The position numbers and the translations under genes were made by a program. The notes under the pieces were generated by a model. That model did no database searches and was not told the DNA's origin. It saw only the letters and a program-made list of their open reading frames with translations. Positions 7,895 to 16,995 of a DNA stretch of 64,000 nucleotides are shown one piece after another (position 1 is the first letter of the stretch; the number at the start of each line of letters is the position of its first letter). The DNA is from Brevibacterium spongiae (GTDB taxonomy: Bacteria; Actinomycetota; Actinomycetes; Actinomycetales; Brevibacteriaceae), in contig NZ_CP093443.1 of the NCBI RefSeq assembly GCF_026168515.1, forward strand, positions 2,728,001-2,792,000, given 5' to 3'.

Positions 7895-9085
7895 TCACCA
7901 TCGCTCGTGCTGATTGCGCCAGGTGACGCCGCCGGCCAGGAGGAGGAGCGCCCCGGAGATGGTGAAGACGATCCCGGAACCGGCGATGACGGTCAGCGCC
8001 GAGGCGGCTGAGGGGATCGCGACCTGGCTGAGTCGGTTGCCGGCCAGGCGGATCGAGAGCACCGCGGCCCGGTTCGCCGGGTCCGAGAGCGTCGACACCC
8101 AGGTCATCGTCAGCGGTTGGGTCAGCCCGAAACAGAAGCCCGCGATGGTGAGCAGGACCGCCAGCGTCCACGGTTGGCTGAGCACGGGGATGAGGGCGAC
8201 GCACACTCCGGCGGCCGCCGAGGCGGTCCACAGCAGAGAGAGGTTCTTCCACTTCCGGGTCAGGGACCCGATGAAGAGGCGGGAGATCACCGAGGCCAGC
8301 GTGCGCGCCGCCAGCAGCCAGGTCACCATCGTCACCGACAGACCGTTCTGCTGCCCGATGAGCGGCAGGTACGCGGTCATGAGGTCGACGGCTGCGAGAG
8401 TGGCCATGGACGCGAAGATCGCCGGCTTCATTCCCCGCAGCGACAGCAGCGTCCACGGGGCGATGGCGCCTTCGGCCGCCTCGGCGCGGGAGACGTGCGG
8501 GGTGCGTCCGCGGAGCATCACGATGACGGCCGCGATGAGGGTGAGCGCGGACAGTGCGGTCATGAACCACAGGGCGTTCGTGATGTGCGCCTGCCCCGAG
8601 GTGGCGTCGGCGACCATGCCGGCCAGGGGCAGACCGATGGTCTGACCGATCGAGACCCCGAGCGTGAGATGCCCGAATTTCGCGGTCAGCTGCGAGGCCT
8701 TGAAGCTCTGCGGGATGAGCGCCTGGGAGGCGACAGTGGTGAGCAGCTGGCCGAAGCCCAGGCTCATCGTGGCGATGAGGAGCACGCCGAGGTTGGGGGC
8801 TGCGGCCGCGAGCGCGACGGGCAGGATCGACAGGACGGTGCCGACCCACAGCACCGCTGTGGCGTAGCCCCGGTCGACGAGGCGGCCGATGAAGAGTGCG
8901 GTGAGCAGTGGGACGAGGGAGTACACGGCGGTCATCAGACCGAGGACGACTCCCGATCCGCCGAGTTCGAGGGTCCGGTAGGAGATGAGGACGCGCACAC
9001 CGTTGTAGGTCGCGTGGGCGATGACGGTGTGGAGGACGAGGCCCGGGAACCAGGCCCGGTTGGCTGGTGATGCGGCTGCGCTCAT
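7895..9085 (-). CDS. MFS transporter
   Basis: A 396-aa major-facilitator protein with about twelve hydrophobic helices. The first half has the loop-2/3 motif form IGRLVDRGYA, and the second half has SRLFIGSLTRKWKNLSL at the equivalent place, the expected pseudo-repeat of the fold. The substrate cannot be assigned; drug/metabolite efflux is the commonest role for this length. It starts three nt after the coaD stop, so it is probably co-transcribed with coaD. The 212-bp stretch between it and DUF177 (7683-7894) shows no gene and probably holds the promoter of the DUF177-rpmF operon. Confidence 0.88.
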   Translation of the reverse strand: MSAAASPANRAWFPGLVLHTVIAHATYNGVRVLISYRTLELGGSGVVLGLMTAVYSLVPLLTALFIGRLVDRGYATAVLWVGTVLSILPVALAAAAPNLGVLLIATMSLGFGQLLTTVASQALIPQSFKASQLTAKFGHLTLGVSIGQTIGLPLAGMVADATSGQAHITNALWFMTALSALTLIAAVIVMLRGRTPHVSRAEAAEGAIAPWTLLSLRGMKPAIFASMATLAAVDLMTAYLPLIGQQNGLSVTMVTWLLAARTLASVISRLFIGSLTRKWKNLSLLWTASAAAGVCVALIPVLSQPWTLAVLLTIAGFCFGLTQPLTMTWVSTLSDPANRAAVLSIRLAGNRLSQVAIPSAASALTVIAGSGIVFTISGALLLLAGGVTWRNQHERW

Positions 9086-9088
9086 CCC

Positions 9089-9613
9089 TCAGCGAGCGCC
9101 GTCGCCGGTGGCACCGTTGTCGCCGGCGCCATCGCCGCGCAGAGCCGCCAGCACCGAGGTGGGGACGAGGCCTTCGATGTCCCCGCCGCCTCCGTGGACT
9201 TCCTTGATGAGGGAGGAGGAGACGTGTTCGAACTTCGGATCGCCGGGGACGAAGATCGTTTCGAGCTCCGTCAGGTGCTTGTTCATCAGCGCCATCGGCA
9301 GTTCGTAGGCGAAGTCAGTGCCTGAGCGCAGTCCCTTGACCACGGCGGGTGCGCCGATTCTGGAGCAGTAGTCGACGAGGAGGCCCCCGGAGACGAGGTC
9401 GATGCTCACGTTCTCCGCATTCCGGGTGCGTTCGTCGTCGGCCAGGGACCGGCGGATGAGGTCCGCACGGATCTCCGGATCGAAGCGACCGGACTTCGAA
9501 GGATTGTGCACGACGGCCACAACCACCTCCTCGAACATCCGGGAGCTGCGGGCGATGATATCGAGATGACCCATGGTGATCGGGTCATAGGAACCGGGGC
9601 AGACGACCTTCAT
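9089..9613 (-). CDS. coaD: Phosphopantetheine adenylyltransferase
   Basis: Penultimate step of coenzyme A synthesis: transfers AMP from ATP to 4'-phosphopantetheine. The nucleotidyltransferase motif GSYDPITMGH lies at residues 7-16, followed by HNPSKSGRF and the C-terminal KFEHVSSSLIKEV block. At 174 aa it is slightly longer than usual because of a Gly/Ala/Asp-rich tail. TACGAT at 9620-9625 lies exactly 6 nt before the ATG, a leaderless-type promoter arrangement. It heads a two-gene unit with the MFS gene. In many actinobacteria coaD directly follows rsmD; here the ehu region intervenes. Confidence 0.96.
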   Translation of the reverse strand: MKVVCPGSYDPITMGHLDIIARSSRMFEEVVVAVVHNPSKSGRFDPEIRADLIRRSLADDERTRNAENVSIDLVSGGLLVDYCSRIGAPAVVKGLRSGTDFAYELPMALMNKHLTELETIFVPGDPKFEHVSSSLIKEVHGGGGDIEGLVPTSVLAALRGDGAGDNGATGDGAR

Positions 9614-9637
9614 GGACTCATCGTATCCCGGACGGTC

Positions 9638-10099
9638 TCACGAGGATGAGGGTTCGTGGCGTGAGCGGTCTGTGTGCGCGGCCTTCCGCGCCTGCAGCGA
9701 CCGGTGGACGGCCGCGACGAGAACAGAGACTACGAAGAAGATCGCCGAGTGGAAGAACTGGATTTCGATGACCACACGGGTCGGAGTTCCGCTGAACAGC
9801 GCACCGTTCACCGCCGAATAGATCAGAGTAAGCACCACCGCGATCACGCTCGCAGCCACGAACCACCAGAACCGCCGCATCCCCCACAGCTCGCCGAAGC
9901 TCTTCATCGGCACAACCAACAGAACGAGCAGTGCCAGGGTGAAAGCGATGAGGTAGATGAACCCGAACCAGGCAACGATGACTCCCCAGGCGGCCATGAC
10001 CATGCAAGAGGCCAAGAACCCGATCACAATCCCGGCGACAGTGACCAGCCAGGATTCCTTGGCGAAGGACCAGAAGCTCGAGCTCGATTGCTCGGACAC
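9638..10099 (-). CDS. Four-TM membrane protein of unknown function
   Basis: A 153-aa protein with four hydrophobic segments, at about residues 18-38, 40-62, 76-98 and 112-130, and a basic, Ser-rich C-terminal tail (RSRHEPSSS). The GTG start is supported by GGAGG seven nt upstream. I do not recognise the family. It lies between coaD and the GntR gene on the same strand, with about 100 bp separating it from the regulator. Confidence 0.7.
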   Translation of the reverse strand: MSEQSSSSFWSFAKESWLVTVAGIVIGFLASCMVMAAWGVIVAWFGFIYLIAFTLALLVLLVVPMKSFGELWGMRRFWWFVAASVIAVVLTLIYSAVNGALFSGTPTRVVIEIQFFHSAIFFVVSVLVAAVHRSLQARKAAHTDRSRHEPSSS

Positions 10100-10200
10100 G
10101 ATGGCACCTCCATCCGGGACGACGCAATGACCCTTGCTTCCACGTTACTGCACGGGTGGCCGTGCCCTATTTCGCCGCAGCCAGGGCTCCCGCACGTTCA

Positions 10201-10971
10201 CTACGGCATGTTCTCCCGCAGTCGCAGCCACTGGTCGTCGGCGGGTGCGTCCTCGTCCTGTCCTCTGACCACCACGGCCTGGCCTTCGGCGTCGGGACCG
10301 TGCAGTCGTGACGTCGCCTCGGCCATGATCCGGGCGACGACGGCGAGGGATCGGGGCTCGTCACCGGCGGTGACCGCCTCGGCGAGCTCCCGGTGGCTGT
10401 CGAGGACATCGCAGCGGACTTCATACCCGCGCTTATCGGACAGGGACAGCAGACGCGTGTGCACCATCGAGACCTTCATCAGGTCGGTCAGTCGGTCCGA
10501 TCCCGAGCATGCCACGAGCGCGTGGTGGAACGACAGGTCGGCATCGCCGATCGTCCGCGCGACGTTCTCCTCGATCGCGTGCTCCAGCTCTCTGAGCGCG
10601 CGAGTGATCCGCGACGTCGGACGCCCACCGCGGATGACGAGCTTGACCGCCTGGGACTCGATGGCCTCACGGACGGCGTAGACGTCGTCGATATCGGCCA
10701 CGCGCATCCGTCTCACATGCACCCCGCGACCCGGCGCGTGGGTCATCACGCCTTCGCTGATGAGGCGCTGCAGAGCCTCGCGCAGGGAGGGCCGGGAAAC
10801 GACGAGGAGCTCGGCCGTGCGCACCTCGTTGATCGACTGTCCGGGCTCCAGCGAGCCGCTGTATATGGCGTTGCGCAGCTGGTCGGCGATGAGGTCGATC
10901 GTCGAGGATCGGATCACCTTGCGCAGCACCGGCAGCTCGGAAGTCGGAGGATTCGTCACGATTACGATCAT
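10201..10971 (-). CDS. GntR-family regulator, FCD type
   Basis: A 256-aa DNA-binding regulator. A winged helix-turn-helix covers about residues 20-85 (IADQLRNAIYSGSLEPGQSINE, split by the turn, then SRPSLREALQRL). An all-helical FCD effector domain follows, with the conserved acidic/histidine metal-ligand positions in DLSFHHALV and DSHRELAEAV. FCD domains often bind carboxylates through a metal ion. It is divergent from ehuB across 104 bp that contain inverted repeats, so control of the importer, with autoregulation, is the simplest reading. The start is uncertain by four codons (GTG at 10957-10959 is an alternative). Confidence 0.9.
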   Translation of the reverse strand: MIVIVTNPPTSELPVLRKVIRSSTIDLIADQLRNAIYSGSLEPGQSINEVRTAELLVVSRPSLREALQRLISEGVMTHAPGRGVHVRRMRVADIDDVYAVREAIESQAVKLVIRGGRPTSRITRALRELEHAIEENVARTIGDADLSFHHALVACSGSDRLTDLMKVSMVHTRLLSLSDKRGYEVRCDVLDSHRELAEAVTAGDEPRSLAVVARIMAEATSRLHGPDAEGQAVVVRGQDEDAPADDQWLRLRENMP

Positions 10972-10976
10972 ATAAC

Positions 10977-11005
10977 GTTGTCAGACAGTGTGACATTCCG
11001 ACAAC
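10977..11005. promoter_or_regulatory. Candidate GntR operator between the regulator and ehuB
   Basis: TGTCAGACA (10979-10987) is a perfect odd palindrome and part of TTGTCAGACAG, one base off the FCD-type TnGTnnnACnA pattern. Wider arms GTTGTC (10977-10982) and GACAAC (11000-11005) also form an inverted repeat. A TACTGT at 11018-11023 is a plausible -10 element for ehuB. The placement would let one repressor block both divergent promoters. Confidence 0.5.
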
Positions 11006-11075
11006 ATCGGTATTGAATACTGTCCAAGAGACGCACGTCACGATGATGTGTCGACGTTCAAGGAAGGAACAGCAC

Positions 11076-11951
11076 ATGAAACTCAAAGGACTGGCCGCCG
11101 CGACATCGATCCTCGCGCTGACGCTCTCTCTCGGCGCCTGCGGCGGAGGCGAAGAGAAGTCGACTCTGCAGAAGGCCATCGACGACGGAAAGATCACCAT
11201 CGGCTTCGCCGGCGAAGCCCCGTACAGCTTCGAAGAGGGCGGAGAGCTCCAGGGAGCATCAGTCTCTCTGGCGAAGGCCGTGTTCAAGGAGCTCGGCGTC
11301 GAGGACGTCGAAGGTGTCAACACCGAATTCGGTTCACTCATCCCCGGCCTCAACGCCGATCGCTTCGACGCGATCTCGGCCGGCATGTCGATCCTGCCCG
11401 ATCGCTGCGAACAGGCGTCCTTCGGCGATCCCGAGTTCATGTACACCACTGCCCTGATGACGAAGGAGGGCAAGCAGGACGGGATGAAGAACCTCGAAGA
11501 CGTCAAGAAGAAGGGCGTCAAACTCGCCACCATGACCGGCGCCATCGAGTCCGACTACGCCAAGGACCTCGGCATCAAGACCCAGCAGGTCGGCACCCCG
11601 CAGGACGGCATGGATGCCGTGACGACCGGTCGCGCCGACGTCTTCGCCCTCACCGCCATCTCACTGAACTGGATGGCGAAGAACAACGCCGATGCCGGTG
11701 TCGAGGTCAGCGATTCCTTCGTCCAGGAGATCGACGGCGTCCCACAGGTCGGTGCCGGTGCCACAGTCTTCCGCACCGATGACAAGGAACTGCGCGACGA
11801 ATGGAACAAGGGCCTGGAGAAGATCGTCTCCGATGAGAAGTCCTACCTCGACGCCGTCGGTGACTACGGATTCACGAAGGAAGAGCGTCCAGACGGCTCG
11901 ATCACAACCGATCAGCTGTGCAAGGGCGAACTTCCCACCGCTGACTCCTGA
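11076..11951 (+). CDS. ehuB: Ectoine/hydroxyectoine ABC transporter, substrate-binding lipoprotein
   Basis: Extracellular solute-binding protein family 3, 291 aa. A lipoprotein signal peptide ends LSLGAC with Cys22 as the acylation site. The mature part reads TIGFAGEAPYSF, TEFGSLIPGLNADRFDAISAGM and DRCEQASFGDPEF when taken in pieces, and matches the EhuB pattern of Streptomyces-type ectoine importers more closely than generic amino-acid binding proteins. The start MKLKGLAA has AAGGAAGG upstream; a frame extension to 11013 lacks this. It is the first gene of ehuBCDA. EhuB-type proteins are periplasmic in Gram-negatives and membrane-anchored here. Confidence 0.9.
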   Translation: MKLKGLAAATSILALTLSLGACGGGEEKSTLQKAIDDGKITIGFAGEAPYSFEEGGELQGASVSLAKAVFKELGVEDVEGVNTEFGSLIPGLNADRFDAISAGMSILPDRCEQASFGDPEFMYTTALMTKEGKQDGMKNLEDVKKKGVKLATMTGAIESDYAKDLGIKTQQVGTPQDGMDAVTTGRADVFALTAISLNWMAKNNADAGVEVSDSFVQEIDGVPQVGAGATVFRTDDKELRDEWNKGLEKIVSDEKSYLDAVGDYGFTKEERPDGSITTDQLCKGELPTADS

Positions 11952-11972
11952 GTCGGCACGTCCCCCAGCACC

Positions 11973-12779
11973 ATGAACGACAACTTCTCAACGTTGCTGA
12001 ACTTCCTCCCACAGCTGTGGGAGGGAGTTCAGACAACCATCATCCTCACCGTCCTCGGCAGCATCGGGGCCGTGCTCATCGCGCTCGTCCTCGGGCTGAC
12101 GATGACCTCGCCGAGCGCGTGGCTGCGCATCCCTGCCCGGATCATCGTCGAATTCTTCCGCGGCACTTCTCTGCTCGTGCAGCTGTTCTGGCTGTTCTAC
12201 GTGCTTCCGCTCCTCGGCGCCGATCTCGATCCCATGGCCTGCGGCATCGGTGCCCTGGCACTCAACTACGGAGCCTATTCCGCCGAGGTGGTCCGCTCCT
12301 CGATCAAAACTGTCGCCCCGGGTCAGTGGGAGGCCGCGATCGCGCTCAGCCTCTCCCCCACCCGCCGGATGATCCGCGTGATCTTCCCGCAGGCGTGGGC
12401 GCTCATGATCCCGTCGATCGCGACCCTGCTCATCCAGCTCCTCAAGGGCACAGCGGTCGTCTCCTTCATCACGCTCTCCGACCTCACCGACAAGACCGAG
12501 CAGCTGCGTCAGTCGACCGGTGACACGATGTTCGCCTACGCGATCGGTCTCCTCATCTACTTCGTTCTCGCCTGGCTGCTCCAGGAGTTCATGAACTTCC
12601 TCGAACGCAGAGCAACCGCCGCACTGGGCCGCAGACGCCCGAACTCGCGCACCGACCGCCGTGAGGCCCGCCGGGCCGCCCGTGCAGATGCCGTGCGCAA
12701 GGACCGCCTGAAGTCAGAGGGCGCCGCTGCGAACGGCACCAATGGCGGATTCGGCGCAGGGACGAGGGATCAGCTGTGA
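11973..12779 (+). CDS. ehuC: Ectoine-type ABC transporter permease
   Basis: Inner-membrane subunit of the polar-amino-acid/ectoine ABC family (His/Glu/Gln/Arg/opine permease type), 268 aa. About five TM helices lie in the first 215 residues, with the ATPase-coupling EAA loop GQWEAAIALSLSPTRRMI around residue 114. An unusual basic, Arg/Ala-rich cytoplasmic tail of about 50 residues (RRRPNSRTDRREARRAARAD) extends past the last helix. The stop codon overlaps the GTG start of ehuD, so the two permease genes are translationally coupled. Confidence 0.92.
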   Translation: MNDNFSTLLNFLPQLWEGVQTTIILTVLGSIGAVLIALVLGLTMTSPSAWLRIPARIIVEFFRGTSLLVQLFWLFYVLPLLGADLDPMACGIGALALNYGAYSAEVVRSSIKTVAPGQWEAAIALSLSPTRRMIRVIFPQAWALMIPSIATLLIQLLKGTAVVSFITLSDLTDKTEQLRQSTGDTMFAYAIGLLIYFVLAWLLQEFMNFLERRATAALGRRRPNSRTDRREARRAARADAVRKDRLKSEGAAANGTNGGFGAGTRDQL

Positions 12780-13435
12780 ACTGGAATTGGGAATTCGCCG
12801 CTGATGCTCTCCCCATCCTGCTCCGCGGCTTCGTCAACACACTCATCGCCACCGTCGTCGGCACCATCATCGCCGCGATCCTCGGGCTCATCCTCGCCGT
12901 GGCGATCCGCGGCCTGCCGCGCTGGATCAATTGGCTCGTCCGCCTCATCGTCGCGTTCATCCGCAACACCCCGCTGGTCGTGCAGCTGCTGTTCGTCTAC
13001 TACGCGTTCTCGGACATTCCGGGACTCGTCGATGTGCCGGCTCTCGTCGTCGGCTTCATCGTCATCGGCATCCACTATTCGACGTACATGTCAGAAAGCT
13101 ACCGGGCCGGCATCGACTCGGTGCCGCCGGGACAGTTCGAGGCGGCCACGGCGCTGTCGCTGCCGCCGGTGCGCACCTTTACCGCGATCGTCCTGCCGCA
13201 GGCGCTGCGGGCGACGATCCCGTCGTTGGGCAACTACGCGGTCGCGATGTTCAAGGACACTCCGTTCCTGTTCGCGATCTCCGTCGTCGAACTCGTCACG
13301 GCCGCCAAGGAGTTCGGCGGATCGACCTTCGCCTACACGGAAGCCTTCACCCTGGCCGGCATCATCTTCCTCGCCGCCAGCTACCCGACCTCACTGCTCA
13401 TTCAGAGATTGGATCGACGCCTTGCCCGCTACTGA
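12776..13435 (+). CDS. ehuD: Ectoine-type ABC transporter permease
   Basis: Second membrane subunit of the importer, 219 aa, pairing with EhuC. Five TM helices are evident, with the EAA loop GQFEAATALSLPPVRTF near residue 122 and the conserved IRNTPLVVQLLFVYYA block. It starts at GTG overlapping the ehuC stop by four bases, and its end overlaps the likely TTG start of ehuA by 14 bases. The whole set therefore reads as one tightly coupled operon. Confidence 0.92.
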   Translation: MNWNWEFAADALPILLRGFVNTLIATVVGTIIAAILGLILAVAIRGLPRWINWLVRLIVAFIRNTPLVVQLLFVYYAFSDIPGLVDVPALVVGFIVIGIHYSTYMSESYRAGIDSVPPGQFEAATALSLPPVRTFTAIVLPQALRATIPSLGNYAVAMFKDTPFLFAISVVELVTAAKEFGGSTFAYTEAFTLAGIIFLAASYPTSLLIQRLDRRLARY

Positions 13436-14255
13436 GAACACCCCAACCGCACCCTCTGCCTCGGCGACGGGGCCAGCACCCTCTGCATCGGCCACGCCGG
13501 CGATCGAGTTCAAGGACGTGGAGAAGAGCTTCGGACCCACGACCGTGCTCAAGGACCTCAACTTCACGGTCGCGCCCGGCGAACGTGTCACCCTCATCGG
13601 ACCCAGCGGTTCGGGCAAGACGACGATCCTGCGCCTGGTGATGACGCTCGAGGACCTCACCGACGGCTATATCTTCATCGACGGCAAGCCGCTGACGTTC
13701 GAAGAACGCGACGGCAAACGCGTCGAGATGCCGAAGAAGCGGACACGAGCGATGACCACACGCATCGGCATGGTCTTCCAGCAGTTCAACCTGTTCCCGA
13801 ACATGACGGTGCTCGAGAACATCATCGAAGCCCCTGTGCATGTGCTCGGCAAATCCAAGGACGAGGCGAGCAGGGAAGCCAAGGAACTGCTCGAACGCGT
13901 CGGGCTCTCGGACAAGGCCGATGCGCACCCGACTCGGCTCTCCGGCGGTCAGCAGCAGCGTGTGGCGATCGCCCGCGCGCTGGCGATGAGCCCGGAGATC
14001 CTCCTCCTCGACGAGGTGACCTCGGCGCTCGACCCGGAACTCGTCGGCGACGTGCTCGGCGTGCTCCGCGATATCGCTGAGACCACGGACATCACGATGC
14101 TGCTGGTCACCCACGAGATGCAGTTCGCTCGCGACGTCTCACACCGGGTGATGATGTTCGACGGCGGTCAGGTCCTCGAGGAGGGTCCGCCGGATCAGAT
14201 CTTCAACAACCCGCAGCACGAACGCACCCGCTCGTTCCTCTCCAGCGTGCTCTGA
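13422..14255 (+). CDS. ehuA: Ectoine-type ABC transporter ATP-binding protein
   Basis: Cytoplasmic ATPase driving the EhuB/C/D importer, 277 aa from the inferred start. Walker A GPSGSGKT is at residues 60-67, the Q-loop at MVFQQFNLFPNM, the ABC signature LSGGQQQR at 173-180 and Walker B ILLLDE at 193-198, with a switch histidine in LLVTHEM. No ATG or GTG precedes the Walker domain in this frame in a sensible place. TTG at 13422-13424, inside the end of ehuD, is the best start and gives an Ala/Ser/Pro/Thr-rich leader of about 27 residues. The gene ends three bases before rsmD, which is on the other strand. Confidence 0.9.
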   Translation: MPATENTPTAPSASATGPAPSASATPAIEFKDVEKSFGPTTVLKDLNFTVAPGERVTLIGPSGSGKTTILRLVMTLEDLTDGYIFIDGKPLTFEERDGKRVEMPKKRTRAMTTRIGMVFQQFNLFPNMTVLENIIEAPVHVLGKSKDEASREAKELLERVGLSDKADAHPTRLSGGQQQRVAIARALAMSPEILLLDEVTSALDPELVGDVLGVLRDIAETTDITMLLVTHEMQFARDVSHRVMMFDGGQVLEEGPPDQIFNNPQHERTRSFLSSVL

Positions 14256-14258
14256 GGC

Positions 14259-14837
14259 TCAACCCTCCCCGACCAGCTGGACGAAGTGCACAGCGGTCTC
14301 GCCGAAGGTCTTCGAGCGGAATACCTCCAGCCCGTCGGGCATCGCAGGCTCCGGTGAGCGCGCGGCACGTTCGACGATGACGATCGACTCCATGTCCAGG
14401 TGGGCGGCCAGACGTCCGAGGATCTGCGTGACCGCGTCCTCGCCGAGCGGGTACGGCGGGTCCATGAACACGAGGTCGAAGGTCCGTGCCTCGGGGTCAT
14501 CCGGTCCCGGCAGTCCCGCCAGAAAGTGGAGCACGTCACCGGCATGGACCTTCGCGGAATGGTCGAGGCCGAGCTTGTCCGCATTGGCCTGCAGGGTGCG
14601 CAGCGACGCCAGCGACGAATCGACGAAGTCGACCTGCGCGGCACCCCTCGACATCGCTTCGAAGCCGAGCCCACCGGAGCCGGCGAAGAGGTCGAGGACG
14701 TTCGCTGCCTGCAGCACTCCGTACCCGTCGAGCATGGAGAACAGGGATTCCTTGACCCGGTCGGCCGTGGGACGGGTGTTCGCCCCCGACGGGGAGGACA
14801 GCCTGGCGCCCTTGTGCGCTCCGGCGATGATTCTCAT
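14259..14837 (-). CDS. rsmD: 16S rRNA (guanine-966-N2) methyltransferase
   Basis: S-adenosylmethionine-dependent methyltransferase acting on the small-subunit rRNA in assembled 30S particles, 192 aa. It starts MRIIAGAHKGARL, as in the family, with a GAGGAGG site seven nt upstream. The SAM-binding motif VLDLFAGSGGLGFEA is at residues 47-61 and the catalytic DPPY at 126-129. It follows recG by 10 bp. In many relatives the next gene is coaD; here the convergent ehu operon comes first. Confidence 0.95.
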   Translation of the reverse strand: MRIIAGAHKGARLSSPSGANTRPTADRVKESLFSMLDGYGVLQAANVLDLFAGSGGLGFEAMSRGAAQVDFVDSSLASLRTLQANADKLGLDHSAKVHAGDVLHFLAGLPGPDDPEARTFDLVFMDPPYPLGEDAVTQILGRLAAHLDMESIVIVERAARSPEPAMPDGLEVFRSKTFGETAVHFVQLVGEG

Positions 14838-14847
14838 ACCTGCCTCC

Positions 14848-16995
14848 TCAGCCTGCTTCGATGAAGTGTGCGTCGTCTTCGGGCAGAACACGACGGATGA
14901 AGGCCTTCAGCGCCGGCACCGCCTCGAGTGTGGGGTCGACCTCGACGATCTGCTCGGCGACCGTCTTCGCCTCGGCCACGATCTCGGAGTCGCGGAGGAT
15001 CGACAGGTGCCGCAGCGATGAACCGCCCCACTGGGAGGCGCTGAGGACATCGCCTTCACCGCGGGAGTCCAGATCGTACTCGGCCAGGGCGAAACCGTCG
15101 AGGGTCTCGGCCACCGCCTGCAGGCGTGCGTAGCTCTCATCCGTCTCACTCAGTTCGGTGAGCATGAAGCACATGGCCGCACTGCCGTCACGTCCGACGC
15201 GTCCGCGCAGCTGGTGGAGCTGAGCGACTCCGAAGTTCTCGGCCTCGGCGATGACCATCATCGTCGCCCGTGGCACGTCGACGCCGACCTCGATGACCGT
15301 CGTGGACACGAGGATGTCGATGTCGCCGTCGCGGAAGTCCTTGAGCACCCTGTCCTTCTCGCCCGTCGACATCCGCCCGTGCAGCAGACCGAACCTCGCC
15401 CCCTTCAGCTCGGGGGTGTCCTCGAGCTTGCGGCTGAGGTCTTCGATTCCCTGCTTCTGCCCGATCACGGCGCCGGTCTCCGGGTCCTCGATATCGGTGG
15501 GTTCGATGCGGGGGAAGACGACGAAGACCCCGCGTCCCGCCTCGATGGTCTCCCGCATGAGTGCCCGGGCCCGGGCGAACCAGTTCGGTTGGTCGACGAT
15601 CGGCACGACGTGAGTGGCGATGTCCTTCGGCCCGGCGGGCATCTCGGTCAGCGTCGAGACGTCGAGGTCGGCGAAGACGGTCATCGCGACGGTGCGCGGA
15701 ATCGGGGTCGCCGACATCACGAGCGTGTGCGGGGTGGTCACTCCGCCCTTCGCACGCATCGCCTCACGCTGTTCGACGCCGAAGCGGTGCTGTTCGTCGA
15801 CGACGATGAGTCCGAGGCTCTCGAACATCGTCGATTCCGACAGCAGCGCATGCGTGCCGACGACGATGTCGATGGTTCCGGTGGCCAGGTCGAGGGCGAG
15901 TTCGCGCCGTTCGCGGGCCGCCATCGACCCGGTCATGAGCGCCACCGTCACCTGATCGTCCTCGGACAGCAGCGGTGACAGTGCCATCTGCTCGCCGAGG
16001 AGGCTCTGGATGGAGTGGAAATGCTGAGTCGCGAGCACCTCGGTGGGGGCGAGCATGGCGGCCTGAGCGCCGGAATCGACGGCGGTGAGCATGGCCCGCA
16101 GCGCCACGAGGGTCTTGCCGGAGCCGACATCGCCGTGCAGGAGGCGGTGCATCGGCTGGTCGCGGCCCATGTCCTCTGCGATCTCCTCGCCGACCCTCAC
16201 CTGGGAGGGGGTGAGAGTGAAGGGCATGGACTCGTCGAAGCGGCGGCTCTTCGGACCCCGGGTGAGCAGCGGTGTCGCCTGAACGGCGGCGAAGGAGGCC
16301 TTCCGGGAGGCGAACTCGGTCTGCAGGGCCAGGGCCTCTTCCCACTTCCAGCGCAGGCGGGCGCGTTCGACGTCCTCGATCCTCCGCGGCTTGTGCATGT
16401 CCTCGAGTGCGGTGCGCAGATCGGGCAGGTCGTGCTTGTCCCGCAGGCCCTTCGGCAGCGGGTCGGCGAACTCTTCGGGTCCGGCCACGCTGAGCAGCGT
16501 CTTGATCGCACTCCACAGCCGCGACTGCGCGATCTTCTTCACCGCCGGGTAGATGGGGAACGGGGAGTCGAGGTCATCGGGCGTCCAATCGTGATCATCC
16601 TCGGTGCGGTTGAGCCACACCGGAGAAGCCAGCGTCAGCTGCCCCCGGTACGATTCGACCTTGCCTCCGAAGACGACGGTCAGCCCGGGGCTCAGAGCCT
16701 TCTCCAGCCAGGGCTGGTTGAAGAAGGCGATCTTCATCGACTGCCGGCCGTCGTGGACGACGACCTCGGTGATGGTGCCGCGGCGCTGCTTCATCCGCCG
16801 GGTGCTCACCGTGATCACCTCGGCCTGGATGATCGCGGTCTCCCCCAGCGGCAGCGCACCGAGTTCGGTCCGCTCCCCCGGCACGAGGTAGCGCCGGGGG
16901 AAGAACCGGAACAGATCGGTCACAGAGTGCACCCCGCGCGTGGCGAGGTTCTTCCGATCGCTCGGCCGGAAGTTGTCCTCGAGCCGGGTCGTCAT
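14848..16995 (-). CDS. recG: ATP-dependent DNA helicase RecG
   Basis: Monomeric superfamily-2 helicase that remodels stalled forks and branched recombination intermediates, 715 aa, normal length. An N-terminal wedge/OB domain (residues about 1-190) is followed by Walker A GDVGSGKT at 288-295, DEQHR (motif II) at 400-404 and SATPIPRT (motif III), then the helicase C domain with LLHGRMSTGEK and QLRGRVGRDG (motif VI). Its first four bases overlap the end of the DAK2 gene, and rsmD follows after 10 bp. Confidence 0.96.
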   Translation of the reverse strand: MTTRLEDNFRPSDRKNLATRGVHSVTDLFRFFPRRYLVPGERTELGALPLGETAIIQAEVITVSTRRMKQRRGTITEVVVHDGRQSMKIAFFNQPWLEKALSPGLTVVFGGKVESYRGQLTLASPVWLNRTEDDHDWTPDDLDSPFPIYPAVKKIAQSRLWSAIKTLLSVAGPEEFADPLPKGLRDKHDLPDLRTALEDMHKPRRIEDVERARLRWKWEEALALQTEFASRKASFAAVQATPLLTRGPKSRRFDESMPFTLTPSQVRVGEEIAEDMGRDQPMHRLLHGDVGSGKTLVALRAMLTAVDSGAQAAMLAPTEVLATQHFHSIQSLLGEQMALSPLLSEDDQVTVALMTGSMAARERRELALDLATGTIDIVVGTHALLSESTMFESLGLIVVDEQHRFGVEQREAMRAKGGVTTPHTLVMSATPIPRTVAMTVFADLDVSTLTEMPAGPKDIATHVVPIVDQPNWFARARALMRETIEAGRGVFVVFPRIEPTDIEDPETGAVIGQKQGIEDLSRKLEDTPELKGARFGLLHGRMSTGEKDRVLKDFRDGDIDILVSTTVIEVGVDVPRATMMVIAEAENFGVAQLHQLRGRVGRDGSAAMCFMLTELSETDESYARLQAVAETLDGFALAEYDLDSRGEGDVLSASQWGGSSLRHLSILRDSEIVAEAKTVAEQIVEVDPTLEAVPALKAFIRRVLPEDDAHFIEAG

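Noticed and set aside
12804-13421. Upstream part of the ehuA frame overlapping ehuD
   Set aside because: It is Ser/Arg-rich shadow of ehuD; the ATPase begins at or after 13422.
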